DNA of 47,198 nucleotides from Treponema zioleckii (lineage in GTDB: Bacteria > Spirochaetota > Spirochaetia > Treponematales > Treponemataceae): the NCBI RefSeq assembly GCF_014737315.1, contig NZ_JPUF01000030.1, positions 1 to 47,198 on the forward strand, read 5' to 3'. Under the pieces are notes generated by a model. It was not told the origin of the DNA, did not search any database, and worked only from the letters and a program-made list of their open reading frames with translations. A program made the translations under genes and the position numbers. Every line of letters starts with the position of its first letter. Position 1 is the first letter of the stretch. Positions 35,786-43,662 of this stretch are shown here, one piece after another.

Positions 35786-37339
35786 ATGAGCTTTTATACA
35801 TTTACCTTTGCAATTTTTCTTTTGATTTCTCTCTTTGTTTATTATATTGTTCCTAAACGATTTCAGTGGATTGTTCTGCTTGCTGCAAACACCGTTTTTT
35901 ATGCGGTAAGCGGAATCGGCAATCTTGCTTTTATTCTTGCAAGCTCTTTGATTACGTTTTTTGGGGCAAAAATCGTCTCTGATATGAACGTGGCTCTTAA
36001 GGCTAAAAAAGCGGAACTTTCAAGAGATGATTTTAAGACGGAGAAGGCGAGAACTTTGACCAAAAAACGGCTTGTCCTTCTCGGAATGCTTGTGTTGAAC
36101 GTGGAAATTTTGATTTACCTAAAATATTGGAGGATTCTTGTTGGGGCAGAAACCCTTTTGCTTCCGCTCGGAATCTCATATTACACACTTTCGACAATTG
36201 GTTATTTTATGGACGTTTACAACGCAAAATATGCACGAGAGACAAATTTCTTCAAATATTTCGTGTTCGTTTCGTTTTTTCCTCAGCTTATTTTAGGTCC
36301 TGTAGTTCGTTATAATCAGAGTGGGGTTCAGCTTCGTGAAGAGCGTAAGTTTGATTTTGAGAACATAAAGCACGGATTCATGCTGATTCTGTATGGTTCG
36401 CTTAAAAAATACCTTGTGGCGGACCTGCTCGTAAAGCATGTAGGCACGATTTTTGACGGCCCATACACGAATTATCCAGGTTGTGTTCTTTTAACAGGAA
36501 TTTTGATGTATGCAATTTACCAATATGCGGATTTTTCTGGTGGTACCGATCTCGTTCTGGGAATTGCAGAACTTTTTGGAATCAAACTCCCGCAGAACTT
36601 CAAGCAGCCGTATTTTTCTGTCAGCATTGCGAATTTCTGGCAAAGATGGCATATTACTCTCGGTGGTTGGATGCGCGACTATATTTTCTATCCGTTTGCG
36701 CTTACTAAAGTTATGCAGAATTTGAGCAAATGGTGCACTAATCATCTTGGAAAGCACTTTGGTCGCACTTTGCCAGCATGTATTGCAAATATTCTTGTGT
36801 TCATGCTTGTTGGTTTGTGGCATGGTCCTGAACTTCACTTTTTTGTTTGGGGATTGTACAACGGACTTGTGATTGCTCTGAGCGACATTTTAAAGCCTGT
36901 CTTTGAGAAAATAAATGAGAAACTTCATGTGAACGCAAAGAGCAGGGGCTGGCATGTTTTTCAGATTATCCGAACTTTTATAATTGTTAACATCGGTTGG
37001 TATTTTGACCGAATTGTTGATGTCCCGAAGTCATTTGCATATCTTCGTAATACCTTCACAAATTTTGGAAATCCTCTCATGCTCGCTTCAAAAGATTATA
37101 TGAATCAAGTTTTAGGAAACATCTCGGATTTCCAGAGCCATATCGTGCTGGTTGGTCTTGGTTCTCTGATTATTTTTGTGGTGAGTGTACTAAAAGAAAA
37201 CAAAATTGATGTGTACACTTCGATTCAGAAGAAGAATATTGCTGTTCGTTGGATTGCGTATTATATTCCGCTCATTTTGATAATCCTTAGCCTGAGTTTT
37301 AGTGCAGGCGACACCGGATTCATGTACGCGCAGTATTAA
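35786..37339 (+). CDS. MBOAT O-acyltransferase (DltB/AlgI family)
   Basis: The multi-spanning inner membrane acyltransferase moves an activated acyl or aminoacyl group across the membrane to an extracytoplasmic polymer. The 517 residues contain LPLGISYYTLSTIGYFMDVY, FFPQLILGPVVRY, ADFSGGTDLVLGIAELFG, FWQRWHITLGGWMRDYIFYP and the catalytic block GLWHGPELHFFVWG with H346 and H351. These are the hallmarks of DltB/AlgI/PatA proteins. GGAG lies about 6 nt before ATG 35786. The pairing with an SGNH gene and, convergently, with a DltA-like ligase and carrier protein favours an aminoacyl (Dlt-like) role over acetylation, but plain O-acetylation remains possible. Confidence 0.93.
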   Translation: MSFYTFTFAIFLLISLFVYYIVPKRFQWIVLLAANTVFYAVSGIGNLAFILASSLITFFGAKIVSDMNVALKAKKAELSRDDFKTEKARTLTKKRLVLLGMLVLNVEILIYLKYWRILVGAETLLLPLGISYYTLSTIGYFMDVYNAKYARETNFFKYFVFVSFFPQLILGPVVRYNQSGVQLREERKFDFENIKHGFMLILYGSLKKYLVADLLVKHVGTIFDGPYTNYPGCVLLTGILMYAIYQYADFSGGTDLVLGIAELFGIKLPQNFKQPYFSVSIANFWQRWHITLGGWMRDYIFYPFALTKVMQNLSKWCTNHLGKHFGRTLPACIANILVFMLVGLWHGPELHFFVWGLYNGLVIALSDILKPVFEKINEKLHVNAKSRGWHVFQIIRTFIIVNIGWYFDRIVDVPKSFAYLRNTFTNFGNPLMLASKDYMNQVLGNISDFQSHIVLVGLGSLIIFVVSVLKENKIDVYTSIQKKNIAVRWIAYYIPLILIILSLSFSAGDTGFMYAQY

Positions 37340-37373
37340 AAAATGCGGTGGTAGAGTTTATTTAAACCACCGC
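37338..37373 (-). terminator. Terminator of the Dlt-like operon
   Basis: GCGGTGGT (37345-37352) pairs with ACCACCGC (37366-37373). On the minus strand six T residues follow directly. It lies 61 nt after the carrier-protein stop, and the hairpin may also slow plus-strand transcripts from the MBOAT gene. Confidence 0.75.
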
Positions 37374-37383
37374 GCATAGCGTG

Positions 37384-37409
37384 GATGCTGAATCATGTTC
37401 AGCATGACA
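37384..37409. repeat. REP-like half element, copy B
   Basis: The sequence contains ATGCTGAA and TTCAGCAT as a perfect 8-bp hairpin with a 5-nt loop, followed by GACA, like one end of the other palindromic elements. A T-run (37414-37419) follows a few bases later, so it may also end the plus-strand MBOAT transcript. Confidence 0.5.
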
Positions 37410-37433
37410 ATACTTTTTTCAACTCCGTTGCGT

Positions 37434-37655
37434 TTACTGCAATCGTTGAACCATTGCCCACATTGCTTCTGCGGAGTTAAAATTCTCTGGTATAATATCT
37501 GCAGGGGTAATGTCAATATCGAATGTGTCTTTAAGTGTAGTTACTAATTGCACTATATCAAACGAGTCGAGTATACCATTGTCAATTAAACCTGTTGCTG
37601 TTGCAAAATCAACGTCTGGTGCTAAATCTTTTAAGATGTTTAATAATTGATCCAT
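37434..37655 (-). CDS. Acyl/aminoacyl carrier protein (DltC/ACP-like)
   Basis: The 73-residue acidic four-helix carrier protein has S31 in GILDSFDIVQL, the site for 4'-phosphopantetheine. The motif is D-S-F rather than the D-S-L of fatty-acid ACPs, as seen in several DltC and amino-acid carrier proteins. It would receive the product of the adjacent adenylating enzyme and present it to the MBOAT. AGAGGA lies 8-9 nt before the ATG. It is the last gene of the operon, 29 nt after the PLP-enzyme gene, and is too specialised in context to be the housekeeping ACP. Confidence 0.9.
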   Translation of the reverse strand: MDQLLNILKDLAPDVDFATATGLIDNGILDSFDIVQLVTTLKDTFDIDITPADIIPENFNSAEAMWAMVQRLQ

Positions 37656-37684
37656 AAGAACAAAATCCTCTTAATAATAAAAAG

Positions 37685-38848
37685 TTATATATTCAGTGTA
37701 TAGGTTTCGGTTATCTTTCGCAATACACTTACTTCTCCATTGTCATCGCATAAGACGGCGGGTAGCGGATGACTCAAAAATAAGTAGATTCCCTCTGTTA
37801 TTGAGTACGCGCCAATATCATTGAAAACAAGCAAATCTTCAATAGTCGGTGCTGAAAGCGGAATTTTTCTTATTACGATATCAGCTGTTGTACAGAGAGA
37901 ACCTGCTATTGTATAGTTTTCGGCATCAGAGAAAGCGTTTATCTGAGAGATATGCTCGATTTTTGGCACTTTCATTCCCATCATCTGACCGAAATAGTTT
38001 ATGTGGTTGATTCCGCCGTCAATCAGACAGTACTTATTCTTTTCATCGCCTTTTACGTCGATGATTTTTGTGACATATTTTGCGCAAGGAGAAGCTATAT
38101 AGCGTCCAAGTTCAATAACATAGCTGAAAGTTGAATTTTCAATCAGCTTTGAGAATTCTTCGAGGGCAGAAAAGTTGTGCTTTTCGTCTTGATTAGAAAA
38201 ATAATCGTAAGGAAGTCCCGCGCCGTATTCTATTTCAAGATTCTCTAAGCCGAAGTCAGATTTTAGGTGTGTGCAGTAATCTTCGATGTATGGGATTTCT
38301 TCCGAAATCGTCTTGAATTTTTTCTGGGTTCCTGTAAAAAAATGGATTCCTCGGATTTTAATTGACGGAGCCTTCTTGATTTTTGAAATACATTCCGCCA
38401 AATCTTTTTCGCTCATTCCAAACTGATTTCCGCCTGAGAGCCTTAGTATAACTTGTTGTTTGTGCTGAGATTCACTTTTTGCGGCTTCAAGAAGATATTC
38501 GCAGTGAGCTTTTGATTCCAGCGTGATTGTGTTCACTTTGAGCGCATACGCTCTTTTTACATCTTCCAAAGTTTTTACTACGCCTGAGAAAACGATTTTG
38601 TTCGGATTCATGCCGATTTTTTCGCAGATTGAAAGCTCTCCCGGTGAGCAGACTTCAAACAAAATGTCTTCATCTTTCAGAAAAGCAGTGAGAAACGCAT
38701 TTGCTTTGATTGCGTAGCAGAGTTTTGCGTTCTTTGGAAATCTTTTTTTGATTTCGCGAACACGATTTTTTGCCTCAGTCTTGCTTAAAAAATAGAAAGG
38801 GGTGCCGTATTCAGAGGCGAGTTTTGCGTAATCAGTCTTTGCAGGCAT
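37685..38848 (-). CDS. Fold-type III PLP decarboxylase-like protein (DAP/ornithine decarboxylase family)
   Basis: The 387 residues have the alanine-racemase-like barrel and C-terminal domain of LysA/ODC enzymes. Visible are the PLP Lys K48 (CYAIKAN), GIHFFTGTQ, an Ala-for-Gly variant of the Gly-rich phosphate loop (EYGAGLPYDYF), ELGRYIASPC, the active-site Cys C319 (GSLCTTADI) and NDIGAYS. The Gly-rich loop and 'GP-C-S-D' motif are less canonical than in true LysA, so the substrate probably differs. Its start overlaps the ligase stop by 17 nt and a carrier gene follows. In butirosin synthesis a relative (BtrK) decarboxylates an amino acid while it is bound to a carrier protein, and by analogy this enzyme may act on the carrier-bound amino acid. 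Racemase action is the main alternative. Confidence 0.85.
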   Translation of the reverse strand: MPAKTDYAKLASEYGTPFYFLSKTEAKNRVREIKKRFPKNAKLCYAIKANAFLTAFLKDEDILFEVCSPGELSICEKIGMNPNKIVFSGVVKTLEDVKRAYALKVNTITLESKAHCEYLLEAAKSESQHKQQVILRLSGGNQFGMSEKDLAECISKIKKAPSIKIRGIHFFTGTQKKFKTISEEIPYIEDYCTHLKSDFGLENLEIEYGAGLPYDYFSNQDEKHNFSALEEFSKLIENSTFSYVIELGRYIASPCAKYVTKIIDVKGDEKNKYCLIDGGINHINYFGQMMGMKVPKIEHISQINAFSDAENYTIAGSLCTTADIVIRKIPLSAPTIEDLLVFNDIGAYSITEGIYLFLSHPLPAVLCDDNGEVSVLRKITETYTLNI

Positions 38849-40343
38849 TTAATTTCTCCGTGAGGGCTCTTTTGTCAATTTTTCCGTTCTTTGTGAGCGG
38901 GAATTCTGCTATACAGATGAAATCTGACGGAACCATGTAGGCCGGAAGAGAGATTTTTAGAAGTGTGACGATTTCCTTTTTTTCGGTCTCTTTTCCGATG
39001 TAGAACGCTGTGATTTTATTGTCGACAAAAATGCAGCAGGCACGGGTTATATTCTCATGCTTTGCGATTGCATTCTCAATCTCCCCAAGTTCGATTCTGT
39101 GCCCCATGTGCTTGATTTGCGTATCTTTTCGCCCGATGTAGTAATAATTTCCGTCTGTTCCGAGGTGCGCGAGGTCTCCTGTTTTGTAGATTCGCTCAAA
39201 AGTTGTCCTGTTGTTGGGATTTTGGACGAAAACTTCGGCAGTCTTTTCGCTGTTATAGTAGCCGAGTGCAACGCAAGTTCCTGAAACGCAAACTTCACCT
39301 TCGGTGTCAGCGTCTGTGACGAGCTTGTTGTTTTCGTCGAGGAGGAGAATTCGCTCGTTCGGGAATGGAATCCCCATCGGAATGCCTTTTGTGTAAGAAG
39401 TCAAATCTGCATCCTGTGGAATCCTAAAATATGTACAGTTGCAGGTGATTTCCGTCGGGCCGTAAAGATTTATGTATTCAGCATTTGGAACAAATTTTTT
39501 CCAAATTTCAAGCTGTTTTATAGGCATAACTTCGCCACTGAACATGACTTTGCGGAGCTTTTTAGGAACTTTGTAGTCAAAACCGTTGAGGGTTGAAACT
39601 ATGCAAAGGGCTGAAACTGCCCAGATAAGAACTGTGATTTCCCGTTCTTCAAGATAGTCCAAAAGTTTTGTCGGAAACGAGAAGAACATTTTTGGAACGA
39701 GATGTACCGTTGCGCCGGTGAAGACTCCAGAGAAAATGTCCTTTACGGAAACATCGAAGTCGAACGGTGCTTGGTTTGCGATATTGTCAGAAGATTCAAT
39801 TCCAAAAATCTCCGTAAAAATCGAGATAAAGTCGATTACCGAACGGTGTGACACAACTACGGCTTTTGGAGTTCCGGTTGAGCCTGATGTAAAATTGGCA
39901 TAGACTGCATCTGTGTCGATGATTGAACGGCGGCGAGTGTCTGTATATTCAGCTTTTTCTTCCTCAAGATTTTTATAGAAAAGTGGCGTGACATTGAGGT
40001 TTTCAAATTTTTTCTCGAAGCGGCTGTCGGCGATGATGTGTTTTACACCGAGTGTGGAAATCATTGAATTGAGACGCTCTGCGGGAAATGTTGCATCAAA
40101 ATATGAATAAAAACATCCTGCATAAAGGGCACCAAAGAAATATTCCAGAGTTTTAATGCTTTTTTCAATCATGACAGGAACTGCTTGTCCTGGTGCAAAA
40201 TATTTTGCGATAATGGCGGACTTTGCTTTTGCGTTCATAACAAAATCACTCCACGTTACGGAAGTGCTCACATCTGAAAATGCTATTTTATTAGGAAATC
40301 GTACTGCTGTTTCTTCAAGATAATCAATAATTGTAAATTTCAT
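38832..40343 (-). CDS. DltA-like amino acid adenylation enzyme
   Basis: This ligase activates an amino acid with ATP and loads it on the carrier protein. The 503 residues show all adenylation cores: FTSGSTGTPKAVVVSH (151-166), FDFDVSVKDIF, NLYGPTEITCN, YKTGDLAHLG, GRKDTQIKHMGHRIELGEIE and NGKIDKRAL with K488. Length and numbering run parallel to Bacillus DltA: D197, which binds the substrate amine there, is kept, but the residue at 269 (MFSGEVMP) is Ser where DltA has the D-Ala-selecting Cys. So an amino acid is likely, though not necessarily D-alanine. ATAGGA lies upstream of the ATG, with a TCGACA-18-TATAAT promoter. It is first in a three-gene minus-strand operon. Confidence 0.92.
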   Translation of the reverse strand: MKFTIIDYLEETAVRFPNKIAFSDVSTSVTWSDFVMNAKAKSAIIAKYFAPGQAVPVMIEKSIKTLEYFFGALYAGCFYSYFDATFPAERLNSMISTLGVKHIIADSRFEKKFENLNVTPLFYKNLEEEKAEYTDTRRRSIIDTDAVYANFTSGSTGTPKAVVVSHRSVIDFISIFTEIFGIESSDNIANQAPFDFDVSVKDIFSGVFTGATVHLVPKMFFSFPTKLLDYLEEREITVLIWAVSALCIVSTLNGFDYKVPKKLRKVMFSGEVMPIKQLEIWKKFVPNAEYINLYGPTEITCNCTYFRIPQDADLTSYTKGIPMGIPFPNERILLLDENNKLVTDADTEGEVCVSGTCVALGYYNSEKTAEVFVQNPNNRTTFERIYKTGDLAHLGTDGNYYYIGRKDTQIKHMGHRIELGEIENAIAKHENITRACCIFVDNKITAFYIGKETEKKEIVTLLKISLPAYMVPSDFICIAEFPLTKNGKIDKRALTEKLNACKD

Positions 40344-40395
40344 AAGTTATCCTATAATAATGATTTATAATCATTTCAGCAATTAGTAAAAAAAC

Positions 40396-40425
40396 ATTAT
40401 ATTTTTTAGTTAGGTCGAATGTCGA
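40396..40425 (-). promoter_or_regulatory. Promoter of the Dlt-like operon
   Basis: On the minus strand TCGACA (40420-40425) is followed after 18 nt by a perfect TATAAT (40396-40401), giving a leader of about 45 nt before ATG 40343. Confidence 0.6.
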
Positions 40426-40477
40426 GTTTTTTAATCAGCTTAAAAAATGCGTCCACTACCAGAAAAGCGCGTCTTTT

Positions 40478-40552
40478 TTTGTCATGGCTGAAAGGTAATA
40501 GGAATCCGACTGCGTTCGTTTCACTCGCTTGCGAACCTTCAGAATGACAAAA
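40478..40552. repeat. REP-like palindromic element, copy C
   Basis: TTTGTCATGGCTGAAAGGT (from 40478) and ACCTTCAGAATGACAAA (to about 40552) form an imperfect 16-bp inverted repeat, with an inner TTCG...CGAA pair. It fills most of the gap between the divergent Dlt-like and RibD-like genes; the rest of the 280-nt gap shows only the promoter given separately. Confidence 0.65.
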
Positions 40553-40625
40553 CAGTCGCTGGAAAATATAGAAGATTTCATCGAAAAAATGTAAAATCGG
40601 CTCATAAAAAAAATCGGGGATAAAA

Positions 40626-41306
40626 ATGAATCGACCTTTAACTACGCTTTTTATGCTGATGAGTGTTGACGGAAAAATCAGTACGGGTGCTTCGGACGCT
40701 CTTGATGTTGACAAGGACTTTCCAAAAATTAAGGGGCTTAAAGAGGGGCTTTTTCAGTACTACGAAATCGAGCAGACCACGGATTTGTGGAGTTTTTGCA
40801 CTGGTCGGGTTCAGGCAAAAATCGGCGTGAACGAAAAAACTCTGCCGCAAAAAACGCCTGTTTCGTTCGTGATTCTTGACAACTCGCATTTGACGGAGCA
40901 CGGCATAAAATATTTTTGTGCCCGTTCAAAAGAATTTGTCCTTCTTACATCAAATAAAAATCATCCTGCATTCAACATAAAAGAATCAAATCTGCATATT
41001 TTTTATCAAGAAAAATTTTCTTTGCAAAAATCTTTGGAATATCTTCGGGAGAATTTTGCTTGCGACAGGCTTACGGTTCAGTCTGGCGGCACGGTGAATG
41101 CTCTTTTTTTGCGCGAAAAGCTTTTTGACTTCGTTGACGTTGTGGTGGCTCCTGTTCTTGTGGGCGGAAAAGACACTGCAACTTTGATTGACGGAAAATC
41201 CCTGCTTTCGGAAGAGGAAATTTCTTCTTTGGGCGTTTTAAAATTGATTGACTGCAAACTTTTGAAAGGTTCGTATATTCGGCTGCGATATGAAGTGGTG
41301 AGGTAA
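40626..41306 (+). CDS. RibD C-terminal / dihydrofolate reductase-like protein
   Basis: The 226-residue NAD(P)H-dependent reductase-like protein has the family opening TTLFMLMSVDGKISTG and the C-terminal LTVQSGGTVNALFL...VVVAPVLVGGKD, as in the reductase domain of RibD. The deaminase domain of RibD is absent, and no other riboflavin gene is nearby, so it may be a stand-alone reductase of unknown substrate rather than part of riboflavin synthesis. ATG 40626 has GGGGAT 6 nt upstream. The next gene starts 2 nt after its stop, so the two are co-transcribed. Confidence 0.85.
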   Translation: MNRPLTTLFMLMSVDGKISTGASDALDVDKDFPKIKGLKEGLFQYYEIEQTTDLWSFCTGRVQAKIGVNEKTLPQKTPVSFVILDNSHLTEHGIKYFCARSKEFVLLTSNKNHPAFNIKESNLHIFYQEKFSLQKSLEYLRENFACDRLTVQSGGTVNALFLREKLFDFVDVVVAPVLVGGKDTATLIDGKSLLSEEEISSLGVLKLIDCKLLKGSYIRLRYEVVR

Positions 41307-41308
41307 AA

Positions 41309-41857
41309 ATGGAATACAATAAGACTGTAATTTTAAAAGACGGGCGGACATGCCTTTTACGAAACGGCACTGAAAAAGACGGTGAGGCGGTTTTTGAGAT
41401 TTTTAATTTGATGCACGCACAGACGGATTTTTTATTGAGCTATCCGGATGAAAACAACATGAATCCCGAAGAAGAGTCAAAATTCCTAAAAGAAAAAACT
41501 GAAAGCGAAAACGAAATAGAGATTGTAGCGGTTGTTGACGGAAAACTTGCGGGGCTTGCGGGAATTGGAGCTGTCGGCAAAAAATACAAGGTTAAGCACC
41601 GCGCAGAGTTTGGAATCAGCGTGGAAAAATCTTTTTGGCATCTTGGAATTGGACGGGCTTTAACGGAATCGTGCATTGAATGCGCAAAAAAGGCTGGTTT
41701 TATGCAGCTTGAACTTGATGTTGTGGCGCAGAATGCTAGCGCGCTCTCGCTTTACAAAAGTGTTGGCTTTAAGGAGTATGGCAAAAATCCGCGCGGTTTT
41801 TCTTCCCGCACGGCTGGCTACCAAGAACTGGTTTTAATGCGTCTGGAACTTGACTAG
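41309..41857 (+). CDS. GNAT-family N-acetyltransferase
   Basis: The 182-residue acetyl-CoA-dependent acyltransferase begins with a beta-strand typical of RimI-like proteins (VILKDGRTCLLRNGTEKDGEAV). It holds FWHLGIGRALTESCIECA, the acetyl-CoA pyrophosphate loop, and ends with LDVVAQNASALSLYKSVGFKEYG, the common motif B region. The substrate cannot be predicted from sequence. It follows the RibD-like gene by 2 nt and shares its transcript; GAGG lies in the end of that gene. Confidence 0.92.
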   Translation: MEYNKTVILKDGRTCLLRNGTEKDGEAVFEIFNLMHAQTDFLLSYPDENNMNPEEESKFLKEKTESENEIEIVAVVDGKLAGLAGIGAVGKKYKVKHRAEFGISVEKSFWHLGIGRALTESCIECAKKAGFMQLELDVVAQNASALSLYKSVGFKEYGKNPRGFSSRTAGYQELVLMRLELD

Positions 41858-41877
41858 TATATTGAATCTAAAATAAC

Positions 41878-41945
41878 AGCCATTCCGAACTTAAATTCTG
41901 CATCTGTTTTTATGGATTTTGAATCGAGTTCGGAATGACGGGCTT
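41878..41945. repeat. REP-like palindromic element, copy D
   Basis: CATTCCGAACT (41881-41891) and AGTTCGGAATG (41927-41937) are perfect 11-nt inverted repeats in the gap between the convergent GNAT and MATE genes. The inner TTCTGCATCT is shared, in inverted orientation, with copy A at 20897. It may serve as a two-way terminator. Confidence 0.65.
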
Positions 41946-41969
41946 TGTAAAAACTCAAAATTGAACCTA

Positions 41970-43358
41970 TCATTTGTTTGCCAGCGTTTTTAGCCAGCGT
42001 TCTTTTTTTAGCCAAAAGTGAAAGACCACGAGTTTTATTACATCAAGAAGTTTGATGCAGAAAAACAAGTTTACGGGGCTTATTTTTGTGAGTTTTCCGA
42101 GAAGAATCACCATTGGAATCAGTACAAAAATTGTGATTGTGGCGTCCGTGTATGCTCCCATTGCGGTGTCTCCGCCTGCACGGGCAACAGCCTGCTGGGA
42201 ATTCATAAAAACCCAAACTGGCATAAAAAATGACATCAAGATTACCATGTGCTTGCAAATTGTGATTGCACTTGCGCTGAGTCTTCCGAACACAATCGGA
42301 ACGATGAGCGTGGTTGCAAGACCGAAGAAAAGCATGAACGTTCCAAAAATCGCCGCACCCGACAAAAGCCATGTTTTTTGCTGGCGAGCTTTTTCTAGCT
42401 GCCCTTGGCCCAAAGTCTTTCCGATTATTACGCCAGTTGCATTGTAAATTCCGCTGAAGGCAATGAAGAACAGATTTGCGATTGCAAAACTTGACGACAT
42501 TCCAGAAACTACGTCGGCTCCGCCTTTTCCGTTGTAGATTGCACTTGCGAGCGTTTCTGAACCAACCCAGACCATTTCGCAGAAAAGGACTAGCGCGCCT
42601 TTTTTTAAAATCTCTTTGAACAGCTTTCTGTCAATTTTAAAGAATTGTGAGAGTTTTATTGCAAATTCGGGCTTCTTTTTTGTGTAAATCACGATGAATA
42701 TTATGAATTCAACGGAGCGGGCGATTACGGTGGCAATTGCGGCCCCCTGAACGCCGAGGTGCGGAAAACCGAAATTTCCGTAAATCAAAAGATAGTTGAA
42801 CACTGTGTTTGTAAGGGTTGCAACAATCGTAACGAGCAGCGGAAGTTTTACTTGCCCCATGTCGCGGAGCGAGCTTGCTATGCACACCGAAATCGTCATC
42901 GGAATTCCCATAAAAAACATGATTCGGATGTATTTTACTCCTTCATCCAAAATCAATTCAGCCTGAGAGTTTCCGATTAGCATTAGTGAGAGAATTTGCC
43001 GCGGAAAAACTATGCAAACAAGAAAGTACGGAATTACCGCCGCAAAACCCATCACAAGTTTAAAAATGAATGCTTGCTTCATTCCGTCGGAATCTTTTGC
43101 GCCAAAAAACTGGGTCATAAAAATTCCGCCCGACATGCAGATTGTGTTCACAAAGACCATAAAAACAAAAAGCACCTGACCTGCGACGTTTACGCCGGAC
43201 ATTGAAACGTCTCCAAGACCCGAAACCATAAAATTGTCGATTAGCGAAACCAAACTTTGAATGAGCTGTTGCAGCATTATTGGAACTGCGATTGAAAGTG
43301 CGCCAAAATAAAAACTTGCCGGCGCAAATAGTTTTTTCTTTTTTTGAATCGATTCCAT
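41970..43358 (-). CDS. MATE-family multidrug/Na+ antiporter
   Basis: The 462-residue inner membrane protein has about 12 hydrophobic helices in two related halves. SIAVPIMLQQLIQSLVSLIDNFMVSGLG opens the first half, as in MATE exporters of the NorM/DinF group that couple drug efflux to Na+ or H+. SSSFAIANLFFIAFSGIYNATGVIIGKTLGQG is in the second half. GGAG lies about 7 nt before the ATG. It is a single gene, divergent from the chemoreceptor and convergent with the GNAT gene. The exported compound is unknown; a lipid-linked intermediate flippase was considered, but the MOP/Wzx motifs do not fit better. Confidence 0.92.
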   Translation of the reverse strand: MESIQKKKKLFAPASFYFGALSIAVPIMLQQLIQSLVSLIDNFMVSGLGDVSMSGVNVAGQVLFVFMVFVNTICMSGGIFMTQFFGAKDSDGMKQAFIFKLVMGFAAVIPYFLVCIVFPRQILSLMLIGNSQAELILDEGVKYIRIMFFMGIPMTISVCIASSLRDMGQVKLPLLVTIVATLTNTVFNYLLIYGNFGFPHLGVQGAAIATVIARSVEFIIFIVIYTKKKPEFAIKLSQFFKIDRKLFKEILKKGALVLFCEMVWVGSETLASAIYNGKGGADVVSGMSSSFAIANLFFIAFSGIYNATGVIIGKTLGQGQLEKARQQKTWLLSGAAIFGTFMLFFGLATTLIVPIVFGRLSASAITICKHMVILMSFFMPVWVFMNSQQAVARAGGDTAMGAYTDATITIFVLIPMVILLGKLTKISPVNLFFCIKLLDVIKLVVFHFWLKKERWLKTLANK

Positions 43359-43662
43359 TTTGTCTCCTGATTTTTGAGGAACCTTTTGTACGCGAAAATA
43401 TTTAATCAGTATAGCATAAAAACTGAATATCTGTAGAGGTAAAATGCAAAAAGGCTTATAAATTTCTGTGTAAATTGAAATATTTAAGTTTGTTTTAATA
43501 AAAACTCTATTTCGGAAAGAAAACTAGAAATTTTTAGTATTATTTTAGAAAATAACGTTTTTTTTACTGTGTTATTGGAAGTTTTTTATATTGATTACAT
43601 TTTTCACTCGTATAATTCTCTGATTAGTTTTTTTTATTTTTTATTTTTTTTGGGGAGTTTTT
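43359..43662. promoter_or_regulatory. AT-rich divergent gap between MATE and chemoreceptor genes
   Basis: This 304-nt gap is very A/T-rich. A perfect TATAAT lies at 43611-43616 with a TTGATT at 43591-43596, but the 14-nt spacer is short, so the promoter is uncertain. GGGGAG precedes the chemoreceptor start by 5 nt. I saw no ORF, repeat or terminator in the rest. Confidence 0.35.

Noticed and set aside
37685-38848. Calling the PLP enzyme diaminopimelate decarboxylase (LysA) for lysine synthesis
   Set aside because: The fold fits, but the Gly-rich and Cys motifs are non-canonical and the gene is embedded between a DltA-like ligase and a carrier protein.
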